A DNA stretch of 64,000 nucleotides from the NCBI GenBank assembly GCA_013397115.1, contig VWZW01001167.1, positions 1,034,814 through 1,098,813 of the forward strand, given 5' to 3'. The position numbers and the translations under genes are program-made. The DNA is from Edolisoma coerulescens. Lineage: Eukaryota; Chordata; Aves; Passeriformes; Campephagidae. This document shows, piece after piece, positions 52,261 to 64,000 of this stretch (the first letter of the stretch is position 1; each line of letters starts with the position of its first letter). Under the pieces are notes generated by a model. That model did not search any database. It was not told the origin of the DNA and saw nothing but the letters and a program-made list of their open reading frames with translations.

Positions 52261-52379
52261 AAACTACTCCAAGTTATTATAGCATTAACAGTGGTTCAAG
52301 CACTTCAAAGTCTAATTGCATTTTGTCTGGTGCCAAACCAAAAAGTCCAACTGCATACAGAAGAGAAAAAACCCCATAA
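52261..52379 (+). CDS. candidate terminal coding exon, unknown protein
   Basis: After a good acceptor (GATGTTCTTTTACAG, ending at 52260), two bases complete a split codon and 38 codons run to TAA at 52377-52379. The peptide is hydrophilic and Ser/Thr/Lys-rich (TTPSYYSINSGSSTSKSNC at its start), as in disordered C-termini. A second frame is open across the same block (52228-52455) and ends at a possible donor, CTTGCAG followed by GTGTAC, at 52437. Only one of the two can be coding, if either is. No upstream partner exon is recognised. Confidence 0.22.
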
Positions 52380-53390
52380 TATATGTTTGGTACTAAAAAA
52401 TGGATATACCCTTAAAATACCAGGCAGCATCTTGCAGGTGTACTTGGAATACTGACTAGTATTTATATAACACATAATAAATTTTAAGCTTACAAAGGAA
52501 GGAAACTTTTCTCTATAGTTAAAAGCAACTCTTTTTCACTCTTTTAAACATTTGCAAGTCAGTATTTTCCATAACAGTGAATAAACCTTCAAAATTTTGC
52601 TGTGATGATAAATCTTTACCCCTTCCTTAGGGAAGGGAGGTTTCGTGAGTTGATCATACAATGACTGTTCAACAAACTCATAGAGAAGCTGTGAATGCAG
52701 CTGAAACAGCCTGGCTCAGTCTCTTGGATTTTAACCATTTTTTCTTCCCAGAAGTTACTCCTTTTTGGATACCTTCCTCCAACAAATGCCACCGTTCCAG
52801 ATCTTCACTACTCTTTCCACATATCCCTTTCCAGAAATTACTGCATTAAAGCATCAGAATTTCCCGCTGCTTCAAAATATATATCACATTGAGACAATAG
52901 CTCTCAAGGTCACTTCCCAGAATCTTTTCTATTGATTAGCATTAAAAACTATTAGATGTCTGGCCGGGTAAGTGCCTGTTAGGCTACTGCTAGCAGTTCC
53001 TGAGGTTTTAGTCTGTTTTATGGAAGAGCACATGTATTAATTTGGATCGTTTTCTTCCAGGTATCCTTTTGCTACATTTAAATATTACATAAGGTATGGG
53101 CTGGGAGCAAACCAGGGGATTTTCTCACGTGGTGCACTGTTGAAGAAGAGCACAAAAAGCTGAGCTGTACATGCCCTGAGTGTGCTGGATGGGAGTCAGC
53201 ACAGCTCTGTGCAGCAGAGATAGTCCCTTTCATCTGTGAGATCAGAGGTTCAGCCTCTGTGCAGATCAGACCACCACGGCTTTTAGCAGGGAACTTTGGA
53301 TTTATGTTCCCATTTTAAAGTATCTTGATCTGTGCTTGCTGCCAGCTCTGGGCATTGGGGGGATGAGAGTTAAGGAAAGGTGTTGACTTC

Positions 53391-53822
53391 TCACACGTGT
53401 GGGGAGAGGTGGTGGCTTGTGTCTTCTGCCAGGTGCAGGGGAAGGCACTGAGGGCAGTACTCTGAGATCAGCCTCCTGTGAGCAGACTCCCTGGCCACAT
53501 GCCATCTGCCTAGAGATGCTCTTCCTCCAAAACAGTTATGAAACCATTTTCCCTCTTGCTGTGGTGATGGATAATGTGCTGCTTGGAATTCCTCAGTTTT
53601 TGTCAGAGCAGACATTTCTGCAGTGTCACTGTATTCAGGCTTTGGGTAGTTCATATTTCTGAAGAAGAGCTGTATATGATTCCAAAGTTCTTCTCTGTGC
53701 CTATCACATAGGGGGAAAAAATGCCGTGGAGGTAGTTTTTCAGTGCAAGGGTTAAAAGCTGTTGACTCTATTTTCTGAGCTGGGGCCCCAGTTCCATCTA
53801 TACACGTGCAAGTGACACTCAT
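53391..53822 (-). CDS. unassigned minus-strand open frame, 143 codons
   Basis: From ATG at 53822-53820 to TGA at 53391. The start context (GAGTATGAG) is fair. The peptide has varied composition, several Cys/His pairs (CTCIDG near the start, PLCDRH around residue 40, EYCPQC near the end) and no long hydrophobic stretch, so a soluble protein would be expected. I do not recognise a family. Codon choice reads more naturally than in most frames of this window. It lies about 95 bp downstream of another minus-strand frame (53917-54150), and the pair could be remnants of one gene. A frame this long is expected a few times by chance in 64 kb. Confidence 0.2.
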   Translation of the reverse strand: MSVTCTCIDGTGAPAQKIESTAFNPCTEKLPPRHFFPLCDRHREELWNHIQLFFRNMNYPKPEYSDTAEMSALTKTEEFQAAHYPSPQQEGKWFHNCFGGRASLGRWHVARESAHRRLISEYCPQCLPLHLAEDTSHHLSPHV

Positions 53823-53916
53823 ACTCACAAAACTCACTTAATTGAGGACTGACTCATTCCCTCCTACATCCAAACCCATGCTCCCAACAGCTGGCACACA
53901 GTGTCTTTTGCAGCTT

Positions 53917-54150
53917 TTAGAGTTTTGGGAGGGTTTTGCTGGAATTTTGTTGTATATACTGTATATTTCTTGTTAAATCATGGTCACAGTCTTCCCTAAT
54001 CCTGACATTCCCAGTTTCTATTGGCAGGGCATCAATAGCTGTTCTTCCTGCTGTCAGTTCAGCTGCTGTTGCTCTCATAAAGATGTTTCTGGGAGTTTTG
54101 AGAGGTTTGATTCCTTTAGACAAAGACACCAGCATCAGCCTGGTTCCCAT
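53917..54150 (-). CDS. unassigned minus-strand open frame with strong start context, 77 codons
   Basis: ATG at 54150-54148 sits in a near-ideal vertebrate start context (GTAGCCATGGG). The frame runs 77 codons to TAA at 53917. The peptide is basic in its first third (VSLSKGIKPLKTPRNIFMRA) and acidic/polar later (DCDHDLTRN). No domain is recognised. The opposite strand is also open over the same bases (53936-54373), so one of the two frames is a shadow. The A-rich tract at 54205 lies just upstream on the minus strand. Confidence 0.2.
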   Translation of the reverse strand: MGTRLMLVSLSKGIKPLKTPRNIFMRATAAELTAGRTAIDALPIETGNVRIREDCDHDLTRNIQYIQQNSSKTLPKL

Positions 54151-54204
54151 GGCTACCAGTTCCTCAGTCTCCACTCAATACAGACTTTTCAGCCACTCTC
54201 ATTC

Positions 54205-54297
54205 AAAAAAAAAAAAAAAAAAAAAAAAAAAACCAAAAAAACCCAAAAACCCAAAAAAAAAAAAAAAAAAAACAAAAAAAAAAACTAAAATAAAAAT
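54205..54297 (+). repeat. A-rich/(A)nCCC tract including A28
   Basis: A run of 28 A (54205-54232) is followed by A blocks separated by cc, ccc and single c, then another long A run of about 22. Two plus-strand frames (53936-54373 and 53980-54288) read through it as poly-lysine and are not genes. It may be a decayed poly(A) tail of a plus-strand retrocopy, or the A/C simple repeat common in birds. Confidence 0.8.
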
Positions 54298-57200
54298 CCT
54301 TCCTTATCTCTGGACACCGCACGTTGAATTGCATCTTCCTCCTGTTATTGACACTGGCAGCAAGAAACCCTAAAGAGAAAACTTAAAGAAACACGTGAGT
54401 GCAAAGGCTCACTGTGACTGTTCCATTCCAGGCTGCTGCTGTCACAAACACATCACAGAATCCTGTACACAAATCTGTCAGGATCCATCATAAAACAACT
54501 CCAAGGATTTTTTTCTCTCATCTCTTTCAGCTAGAGGATTGAGTGGATAATTCATTTTTCTGGTTTCCTTGAGTAATTTTGATTAAATTTTTGGCATTCT
54601 CAAATCAAATGAGTAAAATGAACTGTTTGAACCAAAATGAGAGCATTTTGTTCCCTGCTTTCACACTGAAGAACAGGAAAGCCAAAATAAAAACATTTCA
54701 TTTTCAATGAGGGCAATTTTAACAAACGTAAGTAATAGAAAACACAGATATAGCTCTGAGAACCATTCACAGAATAAAATGAGAAATTTAATTTCTGTTC
54801 TCTCTTTTTCAGGCAAGCCAAGGCCCACTTCCCTGACTGAACAAGAGCTTTTTGCCTTGTTTCAATAAGTCTTTAAGGACTTTGCACAAAACCTAACTTA
54901 GCTTTAACAATTTTCTTCCTGCATCATATCATTTCTCTAGTGGGGTAGTTAAAGCAGTCTCCTGAAGTGCCCTTATACTGGGAGAAAATACAAAATTCAG
55001 ACTTTTCAGACGTTGAAAATGTCCCAACCCATTAGCTGGTCAGTGTGGATTTCTTTACTTCTCATTTCTAAATCTAGTCATACACATGGGCAAAATTCAC
55101 TGAAGTGTACAACTGGCTTTAGGATGAAGAAGCTTGCACTGCTATAATTCAATAAACTGTTTTTAATGCTCTCTAGTCTTCTAGAGCTCTACCAAAACAG
55201 CATGTAGAATTTCAGAGGAGATCAAATTAATATCTTACAGTCATGCATTAACGTGTCATACAACATCTGATGGTCCGAAATACTCGATTTGGGTATAATT
55301 TAAACAAGAACAAGTCTAGAATGTCTACGGGTTTCACCCTGATTTACCACTACAGTGCATACATTGCCCAAACTGCACAAAACTCTAGAAAACAGAAAAT
55401 CTTCTGGTAGCACTGTATCAGTGACAGCTGGTCAAAACATTGCTTGAAACTGTCATTTTGCAAAGATATAGGCCTTCTTTTGAACTACGAATTAAAATGG
55501 TAGCACTGTATATAAAATACCATGCCTTGATTTTTTTTTCTCGGAACTGATGAAAAATATTACCTGAACCAAGGATAAAGAAGCCAGATTCAGATGCTAA
55601 AAATTGATTAGCTAACAGAAAATACATTTAAATTCAATTATACTGGCAGACCTTTCTATAGACATGATTGCTTTTGGGACAAATAGGAGGTGAAATTTCA
55701 GTGTGTAGGATTCCTATACAATTTTCAGTTTGTTCATTGTTGAAGGAGCCTGGGTTAAATCAACCCTCAAAGTACTTCTGCAATGGCACAGCTCTGCTCC
55801 ACCAAGTGTCTGCTGTCATGGTAGTTTAGCTCACTGATCCCTCTGAGGGATTGTTCTCCTAGTGACAGGAATGGTAGGGCTATCTAGTGTCTGGGTTCCC
55901 CCACACTTCCCCTTGGCTCTCTGAAAGAGCCGCATGGTGGCATGTAAGGAATGTATACATTTGACTGGGATTTACGGATAACAAAGGACCAAGCTGGAAT
56001 AGTTTCTTCATCACAGGTTTCCTGCTATGTGAGGATCAACTTTTCACCATGTGTGCGACAAGGCTGATGTTTTGGAAGCCTTCAAATCCCCTGCATATGT
56101 GTGGTACAAGTGGTCTCTGTGCACATTAAATACACAATCGGGGTCACTGTGGGCCATCTGTGCACCACACACGGGGAATCTGACACTTTCTATCATCATT
56201 AAGCATAATATTCCTGCAATACTCAGCACAGGCTTAAATAATAGTCAGAGCAACTAAAACAAATGTAATCAACCCACAGCCATCCACAGTCCTTCCATGC
56301 TGGGATCCTCTCAGAAATCTCTTCTTCCCAAAGGTCTGAGTAAAAGCAGGTTTCGTTTGACCATTTGACAAATTCATCTGACCAGAGATATGCACTTCTG
56401 GGCAATTCAACCCCTCCTCAGCAGCACACTAAAATAGGTCAGATGAACTGCTCCTTAATACTGCCTATTTCTCTCTCTTTTTTTCACAGAGAGCTTGAAA
56501 TGAAAACCTAAGCAGTGAACACCCACCTGCCAAAAGCCATTACAGCTGGGTGAGAAGCATTGCATTAAGTGTCTTTCAAAAAGCTTTTAGCTAAATCTAG
56601 GTTCTTTTAAAATGCTTTGTGCCTTTTCAGGGCTGCCTGCCATTCCATCTGTCCTGCCTTCAATCTGCTTGCTACTTGCAGGAGCACCTTCAGGCAAGCC
56701 CGAGGCCAACAGCAGGAGCTAACTCCACTTCCACAGTTTTCCTACACATCCACCATCTGGATTGTGGACTTCTGTGGATATACACCCAGACCTTGTGTAC
56801 CTCTTCAAGGTCTCCTCAGCAAGTCTTCCCTCCCCAGACCTAATTGCTTAATTAACAGTTCCCTTCCAGCCCCTGCTACCAGCACCTTGAATTGGCTGCT
56901 TGGGCACTGGCATTCCTGGGCAGAGCTAAGGAAGAGTGGATGCAGTAAGAAGCTAAATGAGATGATGAGTCTGGTTTTTGCTCTTGAAACAGGGAAACCA
57001 AAGACTGTACCTTCTAATGATGAAATACATCCTACATTCATTTTAAACTACTTCTGGTGATGCTAGTACATTTCCCCAAATTAAAAGGAATTTGTCCTGG
57101 GGGAACTGTTTTGCCTACTGTCAAACCCATGGATCTGGACCTGGGTTTGATTGTAAAAATTGTGCCAGGGGCTCTTCCACCAGCTTTTTATCTGGGAGAA

Positions 57201-57709
57201 GTGGAAGTGAATTTTCTCTCAAAAGTCAAGCATGTGTTTATATGCAACCTAAAACTTAACTACTCTCTCAAAATGAGCCTTTACACTATTCAAATCATTA
57301 ACATCCCCTTGGATACCAATTGCAGTCAACATTTAAAATGACAGCTTTTCTCAGAATTTTCATTACTATAAGATGTAACTCAAAGTAGAATTGCCTGTAA
57401 TTTCAGGCAGATCGATGAAATCCCCCTTATGCCGATCTATTCAAGAATGTACTCATTGAGTACACTTGAGAAAAAAACCTGTTAATTCTCCAGAATTAGG
57501 CTTCTTAGTGCTGAAGAACAGACCTGTTTCCTGCTATATTTTTGAAACTCTACCATAGCCTTTCATCTTGCAAGTGTGTGACTGAAGTTTCAATTAGGAC
57601 TATTATGTGCAGTCTAATCTGTGTGCAACACAACAGGAACTTTTCGATGATCTCCATGGCAAAAGAAGTACTGAGAAATCAGTACAAGAACTACTCACTA
57701 CATTTCTTT

Positions 57710-57744
57710 AGCATCTTTAGATATCTTTAGCTATCTTCAGCTAT
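57710..57744 (+). repeat. imperfect 10-bp tandem repeat, about 3 copies
   Basis: Units gcatctttag, atatctttag and ctatcttcag follow one another with 10-base period, then a partial ctatt. Minor simple-sequence feature. Confidence 0.65.
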
Positions 57745-58004
57745 TATGTTAAATCTGTTAACAACTTACCTCCCATTTAATTGTTCCCTCAAGAGTCATT
57801 GTTCTTTCGTATGGTCTTTTTATAAAAATAATATACCAATAAAGTAATTAATATGTATAATATAATGTTTACTTATAAGATGTTCTCTCTACAGTAAGCC
57901 ATTTTGACATACTCCCTTTTCTGAAGGTCTCATGAATTAGTAATTAAGGAGGCCTTATTTTTAGAGTATTTCATTTGAACAACATTTTCAGGCATGTGGT
58001 ATGA

Positions 58005-58090
58005 TTCTTGGTATGTCCTACACAGGGCCAGGAGTTGGACTTGATGATTCTGATGGGTCTCTTCGAAGTCAGTATATTCTATGATTCTGT
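58005..58090 (+). repeat. CR1 LINE 3' terminus
   Basis: Sense-strand end of a CR1 element: 'cacagggccaggagttggac' then 'ttgatgattctgatgggtct', followed by the diagnostic terminal repeat 'atattctatgattctgt'. Only about 85 bp remain, the typical short 5'-truncated copy. Confidence 0.92.
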
Positions 58091-61000
58091 ACTGATAGTT
58101 TTCCCTCACCTCACGAGCTTGACTGTGATGAAACTGTGTCCTGTACTTAAACAGGCACAAGAACCTAGGCCTAAGAAGCTGCCAACTTCAAGGGGAGAAA
58201 TCTCTCCTTTCACTGACAAATGGGATGTCAAGGCTGCTCCCCACCATGGCCAGCAAAGCTGAGCACATGTGCATGAAGAGCAAAGAGAGCAATCCAAGAC
58301 AGGTGGTAACTCTCCATGCTCTTCGGTAGCACCAGATGCTTAGGAGACATTTTATTTTGTGTCTTCCAGCTGCCCTTATCTTTCATGGGGATGAGCAGTC
58401 CTTTCTTATTCTTGAATCCTGTTCAGCCCCTGAACATCATGTCACTTTGTCTGGAGTGGATACTCTCCTTCTGTGATGGCCTTGGGTGAAAGTGGAAGGG
58501 CTCATAAGACCTTGGCTGGCACTCTGATATTTTTCCAGTTCCCAATCTATTCCTCTGTACAACATTGAGGCTACTCATAAATATTCAGAAACCATTTATG
58601 CACTCGAATTTTTAGTCTTCTTCAACTAATTGAGCTATATCCTCAACTTAATATGCTAACTTTGGGGAATCCACTTTTTTCCCAAACCTTTTTCTTTCTA
58701 AAGGTGGCATATATCACCCATCTATATTACCCTACAGCTCCATGGTGGTTTGTACATTTACTGCACCATACGTTAATTCAAGATCAACATCCTGTGTTGA
58801 TGTTTTGCCTTAGAAGAGGGCTGGCACAAAAGCACTGAACCTCCCCACTACCTGGATTGCGAACACCAGAATTTATGGGGCCCCTGTGGTGTAGTGATTG
58901 ATACTCTCTTTCTCCCTTGGATAGTATGTGCACATTTGTGCTTTGATAGGTTGAAAAAAAGTGGGACTGCTCAAGAGGTTTCCAAATGACAGGTAACGCT
59001 TCCAGAGCTGAGCTTACATTGCTCACCACCACCCCCGTACAGCCCTAGCGTTGCTCTGCAGGCATTCATACATTTTTATTTCTCTATTCACCGTGTCTCC
59101 ATGCTGGCCTATTGGCTTATTTAACCAATGAAAAACATGTTAAATTTCAAAACTGAAAAAATTGCGTGTGGAAAACTCTTGTTTTGATCAAACTTTTCCA
59201 GATTCCAAAAATACAAGAGATTCACTTGGTTAAGGTAGTGGTGGGAGCGGACTTTGCATCTCTCACATTTTGAAGACTTGTGTGATTGTTACTTTTTATT
59301 GGAATGCAAGTGTTATAAAAATGTTTGTTGAACAAGCATTTTGCCTTCTGCCTCATTGCTCTGACGGTACCTTCCACTGTGTAAAGTTGTATTATATCCA
59401 CTGAAAGACATAAATGGAGCATAAACTAATATAGCAATGACTAAACAGCCAGGATATGGATGCCTGAGAGATCCCACCACATATGCTCTTCTTGATTTAC
59501 TGACACGGTTACAGTCGGGCGAAATGTTGATGTTTGACCTCCATTTCACCGGACAGGGTAAACTGCTGACAGATGTTGACCTTACAGGCTTGCACGTCTG
59601 CAGTGCTTCCCTGCCAATTGCCCAAAATAGCTTTGATTAGCTCGTTTTCAGATTGTGCTTCAGTGCCCATTTGTTTTGCCTGGTTCTTGACAAAACAAAG
59701 TACAATCAATCTGGGTACAAAAAATGTGTTCAGTTTTCAGTTAAGTAATTGGCAAGTGATTGGATTTTGCACACTTTTTAACACAGTATATCAGAATAAG
59801 AAAAACAAACACATCACAATGTTATTTTGTATATATTCTGCATTTTTAATAATCTTTGAAACAGAGGCTCCCTCATTTATTCCATGATTGTAATAATCTG
59901 GATTTATTTTGTTCCTGGTAATGAAAGGAAATTGTGTGCAAATTCTATTCCCAGACCAACCAGATTAACAACTGTAAAACCCTTCAACCCTCTAGTTGGC
60001 AAATGATTTATTGACATGACATTCAAATGTGTTTTGCTTCAGCATTAATGACAGGAGTTCCAGAACTTGTCACTAAGGTGATAAATGGATCCTTAAACAT
60101 ACAGCCTTGAAAAACTGGGAACGGTGCCATTTTCCCCCTTCAATTTATTGAAAATCACCTCTCTTTACATTTACAGGAAGTAGCAACTTTTTTTTTCCAT
60201 GCTGTAGTTATAATATATCACCATTTTGTTTATGAACAGTTAATTACTTTATTCGACCTCGTGTTATTGGGAGGGTATGGGTTAGTACACATGAAAAGCA
60301 CTCTGAAAACAGCTGTTGCAGGACTGATTTTTTTTGACCTTGAAGAAGACAACTGGAATGAATAAAGCAGCCTAATCAAATGTAATAGTAGTAAAACTGC
60401 TATGGTCATGAAATGCACTGATGGCACATTTCCTAATGTGTCTGGTTTCAGCATATCAATACAAGCTTATAAAAATGAGGAAAAAAGAGGTTCCCAAGGA
60501 CAAGTTGTTCCTGTATTGAGAAAAAACATTGATACTGCAGCCTATAGCAGTTGCTAAAATATTTATGCAGATGAAAAATAACAGATTTAATCATGTTGTT
60601 ATAAAAGTTGGAGTTCTCTGATAGATGTAAGAAATTGTAAGTTTCACTCACTCAAAAGTGCAGAGAGAAACTGCATTTATTTTTTGTCAAAAGTTTTTAC
60701 TCTGAAGATTCATATGTATTTGTGAAAAAGAAGCGATTTTAGTGAATTTCTTATTTGGAATTTGGTTTCTCAAAAATGTTGTGAATTCTACAAAATGAGT
60801 TCTGTTTTCAAACCAAAGAATTCAGACTGTTCATTCCGTGATGGCTGCAATTTCAGCAAACTGATTTAACCTGTAGGAAAGAAAAAGGAATTCTACAATG
60901 TTCAAACAAAAATGAAACACTTTTTTGTCCTGGAACGTTTCAATAATTTCCACTCTTTCTTGTTATTAACAGTGACCAAGTTGAGAAAATTTTCCTGATT

Positions 61001-64000
61001 GACTGTTTTACCTGGTTTGGGTGAGAAAACTGACTTTTAATAAAACCTCAGCAGTTTCCCGGGACACAAAGACCATTTGCATTCTTGCGTATTAATAAAA
61101 TTTTGTAATAAACTCAATCTGTTAGTATGGGTCATTTGATATTTTGAAAATACTCTGCATTCAGATATCCCTGATAGGTTCATACCCTTTGCTGGTGGGG
61201 GTGGGCAGTATGACACCAATTGGGGATTTCACAGCTCAGACACTGCACAGCTATCCAGGCATGCTGGAAGCACCCCGGTGTCAGACTGCAAGGGAAGGAG
61301 AAGGAAGGAGTGAGAATCAGTGTTGACTGCCCCAAATTCACTTCCTTGCAGCAGGGACCATGCCAGGCTCCTCAGCTCACTGCTTTAAGGTGCCTAAACT
61401 GAACTGCTGTTATCCAGACGAAAATAAAGGCTTCTCCGCCAAAGAAAGCAGGAGTAACTCAGTGTGAGTGGATCAATTGCTCTGATGTAAAGCTCAGTAC
61501 AAAATGCCACCCAGACTAGGAACAGCTTCTGCATCTCTAGCACAGACCATCCATTACAAACCCAACAGCCCAGGCACTGTAATTAATACAATGGCAGTAG
61601 TTTTTAAATGGGACTGTACTTTATCACAACTCTAATGTGAAAAATCGGATTGAAACTCCTGGGAGAACAAACTTCCCTTCTCCAGTGAATCTGCAGCTCT
61701 TGTGCATAGCAATCCTCCAATATTCATGCATCTGGAAAAAGGATAAGATGAAAGCAGAAAGTGCCCTTGTATGTAAAAAGCTTAAAAGTAACAGGGAGTT
61801 TACTGAACTTTGATATACTCTGAAAATGTTTAAGGGGTGAAATCTCTCAGAGCATTTTTTCGTTAAACTTTTTTCCCCATCCTTCATAACAGTAGCACAG
61901 CAAGAGCTCTATTATTGACTGTTCTATGAAGATTTATCTTCAGCTTGGAAAAACTCAGATTCATAGCTGGTACATTTCTGAATGCCGTTTGTTCTGGAAA
62001 ATGAGAGCTGTTCCTTAGTCAATTAGATTTCCATGTAAAACTATCTTCTACAATTCCCAGGAGCTTTATTCCATGTGAAAGGTTAAAGGTAAGTTTCCCA
62101 AGTCTTATAGGAAGCACTCCTACTGTTCAATAGTGCAGGATGCAATTTAGGGTCAGCATTAGGTAAGAGGAAAATATGAGCTGTTTTACACTTGAACAGA
62201 AACCACAGGCCTTGCAAAATACCAGTAAAGTTTCAGTGCTGTGAGAAAAATAGTGATGCATTTTTTATTGCTATGAAATGCCTGATAAAGGCTGAAATAG
62301 CCTTATTCATAGCACAGATTTAAATAAAGTTTCTATTACACTGCTTCCTGGCATTTTATCAAATCAGATGGATGCAGACAACATATAATGTTATCAACAT
62401 CAATCCCACATTCAGACTCTCCAAAGCATCTGAAGACATCTTTAGGAGTGCATGGGGTTTTTTTGCTTATTTGTCAATACCTATGGTGTAAACGGGAGAC
62501 ATAATGATGCTGTGAAGTAGCTCATTCTGGTAACAGGAAACACCTTACCTTGCTTTTAGCCTGTGTTGCTCATTGTTGGCTCCTTTCAGGCTGACTTGCT
62601 TTGAGGTGTCTGAGAAGTGCTGGTGACTCGGTGTGGTCCCCAGCAAAGTTGGCTGTTGTCTTCTCTAGCCTCCTGTGACCTGTTTTCAAAAAGAAGCGCA
62701 GGTGGAGAAGCTGTGATAAAGAGAATGGTTAAGATTAGGATATGATACATCAGCTTGTTTAGGTATAGAGTGCTTATTATACCCACTCCTACCTGACTTG
62801 GAAGGAGGGGCGATCACTGCGGAAAAGATGAGTCAGGGTGACTTAGAAGAACCAAAGGACTGAGGAGGAATTCAGACCTCAGTTACCCAGATGAATGATG
62901 GCAAGTGAATTTCATGCCTGTTGATGAGAAAAGTATGAACTACCCAGACATTAGAGATTTCTCAATTAACCTTATCAGCCCAGCAGAGAGGACAGGTTCT
63001 CACCATAGCGCCATTAGGGCTCTGCTGAATGCAGTCAATAAAAGACAGGATATGCTGCAGAGATAAGGATGGCATGATAAAGTGTGCAGAAGGTATAATG
63101 CTGAAACCAAGCGTGCCTCCCATCTAAAATACAAAGAACAGCACTGGAGAGAGGAAAACACCAAGTTCAGGAAAGAGTGGTGGAAAAATCAACCTGCAAA
63201 GCAGAACCCTCTACAATAGAAGCTCAATGAAACCAGGAATTGAAAAATAATTTTAAAATTATTATAAATAATGACAACAGTTTTGGGAAATAGCTAGACA
63301 ATCTCATGCATAGGCTAACCTTTATTGCATCAGGAGGAGACACGATGATGAGGGACAGCTAACCCACCTGAACTTACTGAGAAGTTCTTAAATCCTGCAT
63401 TGAAACATCTGCTGGGCACAGGTTAAGAGTGCTGGACTGCATTTCAAGTGTAACAATTCCCCAAGTCATATATTAGTTGAAAATTAGAGAGGAAAGAATG
63501 GTACTGAGTCACTTATATAGTTGTTCATATCTTTACCTTTGAAACACCTAAAAATTAGTTGTCAGAACTCACTTGAATTTCTATGGAAAGTTACTGTGAA
63601 CATGCCTTCTTTGTGCTTGTTCAGACATAAATCAAAAAAGAATCTTTCCATCAAAAGATCAGTGTGAGACCAACCCCTGAATGCTGACCTCAGAAACGTA
63701 GTCTTGTGCTGCTACAAAATTAGACACTTGTGTCTCTGCTCTGAATAAGTTGTTAACCTTCACCCTTTTTCCAGCATTAGCAGAAATAATCATTGCTACT
63801 TATCATTGTTACTCATTGTTTTCAAAACATGTGTGTTTTGAAATCTTCACCTTGAGAAGATTTTGCAAAAATTGCATATGTACAATTAACACTAATGGAA
63901 TACAAATATGCTGTAGTTAACAAGCCACAAAGACCCAGGACTTTTAAGATGTGATTGGAACACTGTGATAGAGAGCATCTGATGAGTGAAAATCCTAGAT

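Larger units (their letters stand above)
41466..53390. other. AT-rich non-coding stretch with a pyrimidine-skewed kilobase
   Basis: No confident gene is present. Two plus-strand terminal-exon candidates (46641 and 52261) are annotated separately. Poly-A runs occur at 47587-47603 (A17) and about 49763-49776. Bases 50340-51420 are strongly C+T-biased on the plus strand. Long frames at 45396-45869 (157 codons, plus) and 48954-49397 (147 codons, minus) show no recognisable motif and no matching splice signals. Confidence 0.5.
54298..64000. other. non-coding stretch with possible conserved elements
   Basis: No gene is supported. A CR1 3' end lies at 58005-58090. Segments at about 55.92-56.25 kb and 59.43-60.25 kb have higher complexity, scattered CpGs and homeodomain-like TAAT motifs in an AT-rich background, a texture seen in conserved non-coding elements; this is inference only. 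A 10-bp near-tandem unit lies at 57710-57744. The last 1.5 kb shows nothing specific. Confidence 0.5.

Noticed and set aside
53936..54373. Plus-strand frames ending in long poly-lysine
   Set aside because: The lysines come from the A-rich tract at 54205-54297.
1..64000. Endogenous retrovirus, CRISPR array, tRNA genes or bacterial-type system
   Set aside because: No paired LTRs, retroviral enzyme motifs, regularly spaced repeats, or tRNA-like cloverleaf with A and B boxes was noticed by eye. A machine scan could still find small items.

Overview
The window is vertebrate nuclear DNA, almost certainly from a bird. It is AT-rich, has no prokaryotic gene packing, and carries several 3' fragments of CR1 LINEs, including the avian-type tail ending in a repeated ATTCTATG-like motif. 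No bacterial operon, CRISPR array, plasmid or phage feature is present. No open frame could be tied to a known protein family by eye, so no gene symbols are given. Long open frames do occur (up to 189 codons), but their number is about what chance predicts for six frames over 64 kb. Every coding call here is therefore a low-confidence exon candidate judged on splice signals, start context and phase.

The landmark is a CpG island at about 36.77-37.70 kb, interrupted by a 282-base assembly gap (37107-37388). It is the one place where a promoter and first exon can be placed with confidence. On the minus strand, a 49-codon frame with an Arg/Ser-rich end runs into a strong splice donor at 36735/36736. 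On the plus strand, a 38-codon ATG frame lies at 37593-37709. The island may serve a leftward gene, a rightward gene, or both.

Left of the island (1-36.7 kb) the DNA looks intronic or intergenic. It holds three recognisable CR1 pieces (16.84 kb minus, 18.70 kb plus, a decayed one near 33.12 kb minus), a possible MIR-like remnant near 1.65 kb, a 27-bp direct repeat at 7.3/7.7 kb, a perfect hairpin at 23.48 kb, nested palindromes at 24.80 kb and a G18 tract at 29.79 kb. Minus-strand exon-like segments occur at 0.44, 1.83, 6.94 and 10.18 kb. They could belong to a leftward gene starting at the island, but the chain is not proven.

Right of the island (37.7-64 kb) the DNA is also mostly non-coding. 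It has CR1 fragments at 41.22 kb (minus) and 58.0 kb (plus), a pyrimidine-skewed kilobase at 50.34-51.42 kb, an A/C-rich tract with an A28 run at 54.2 kb, and plus-strand terminal-exon-like segments at 46.64 and 52.26 kb. Around 53.4-54.15 kb the minus strand has two neighbouring open frames. Stretches at 55.9-56.25 and 59.43-60.25 kb look like conserved non-coding elements by texture only.

I did not find a convincing undescribed biological system. The most useful leads are the gapped CpG-island promoter, the nested palindromes at 24.80 kb, the phase-0 exon candidate at 6.94-7.16 kb, and the minus-strand open frames at 53.4-54.15 kb.
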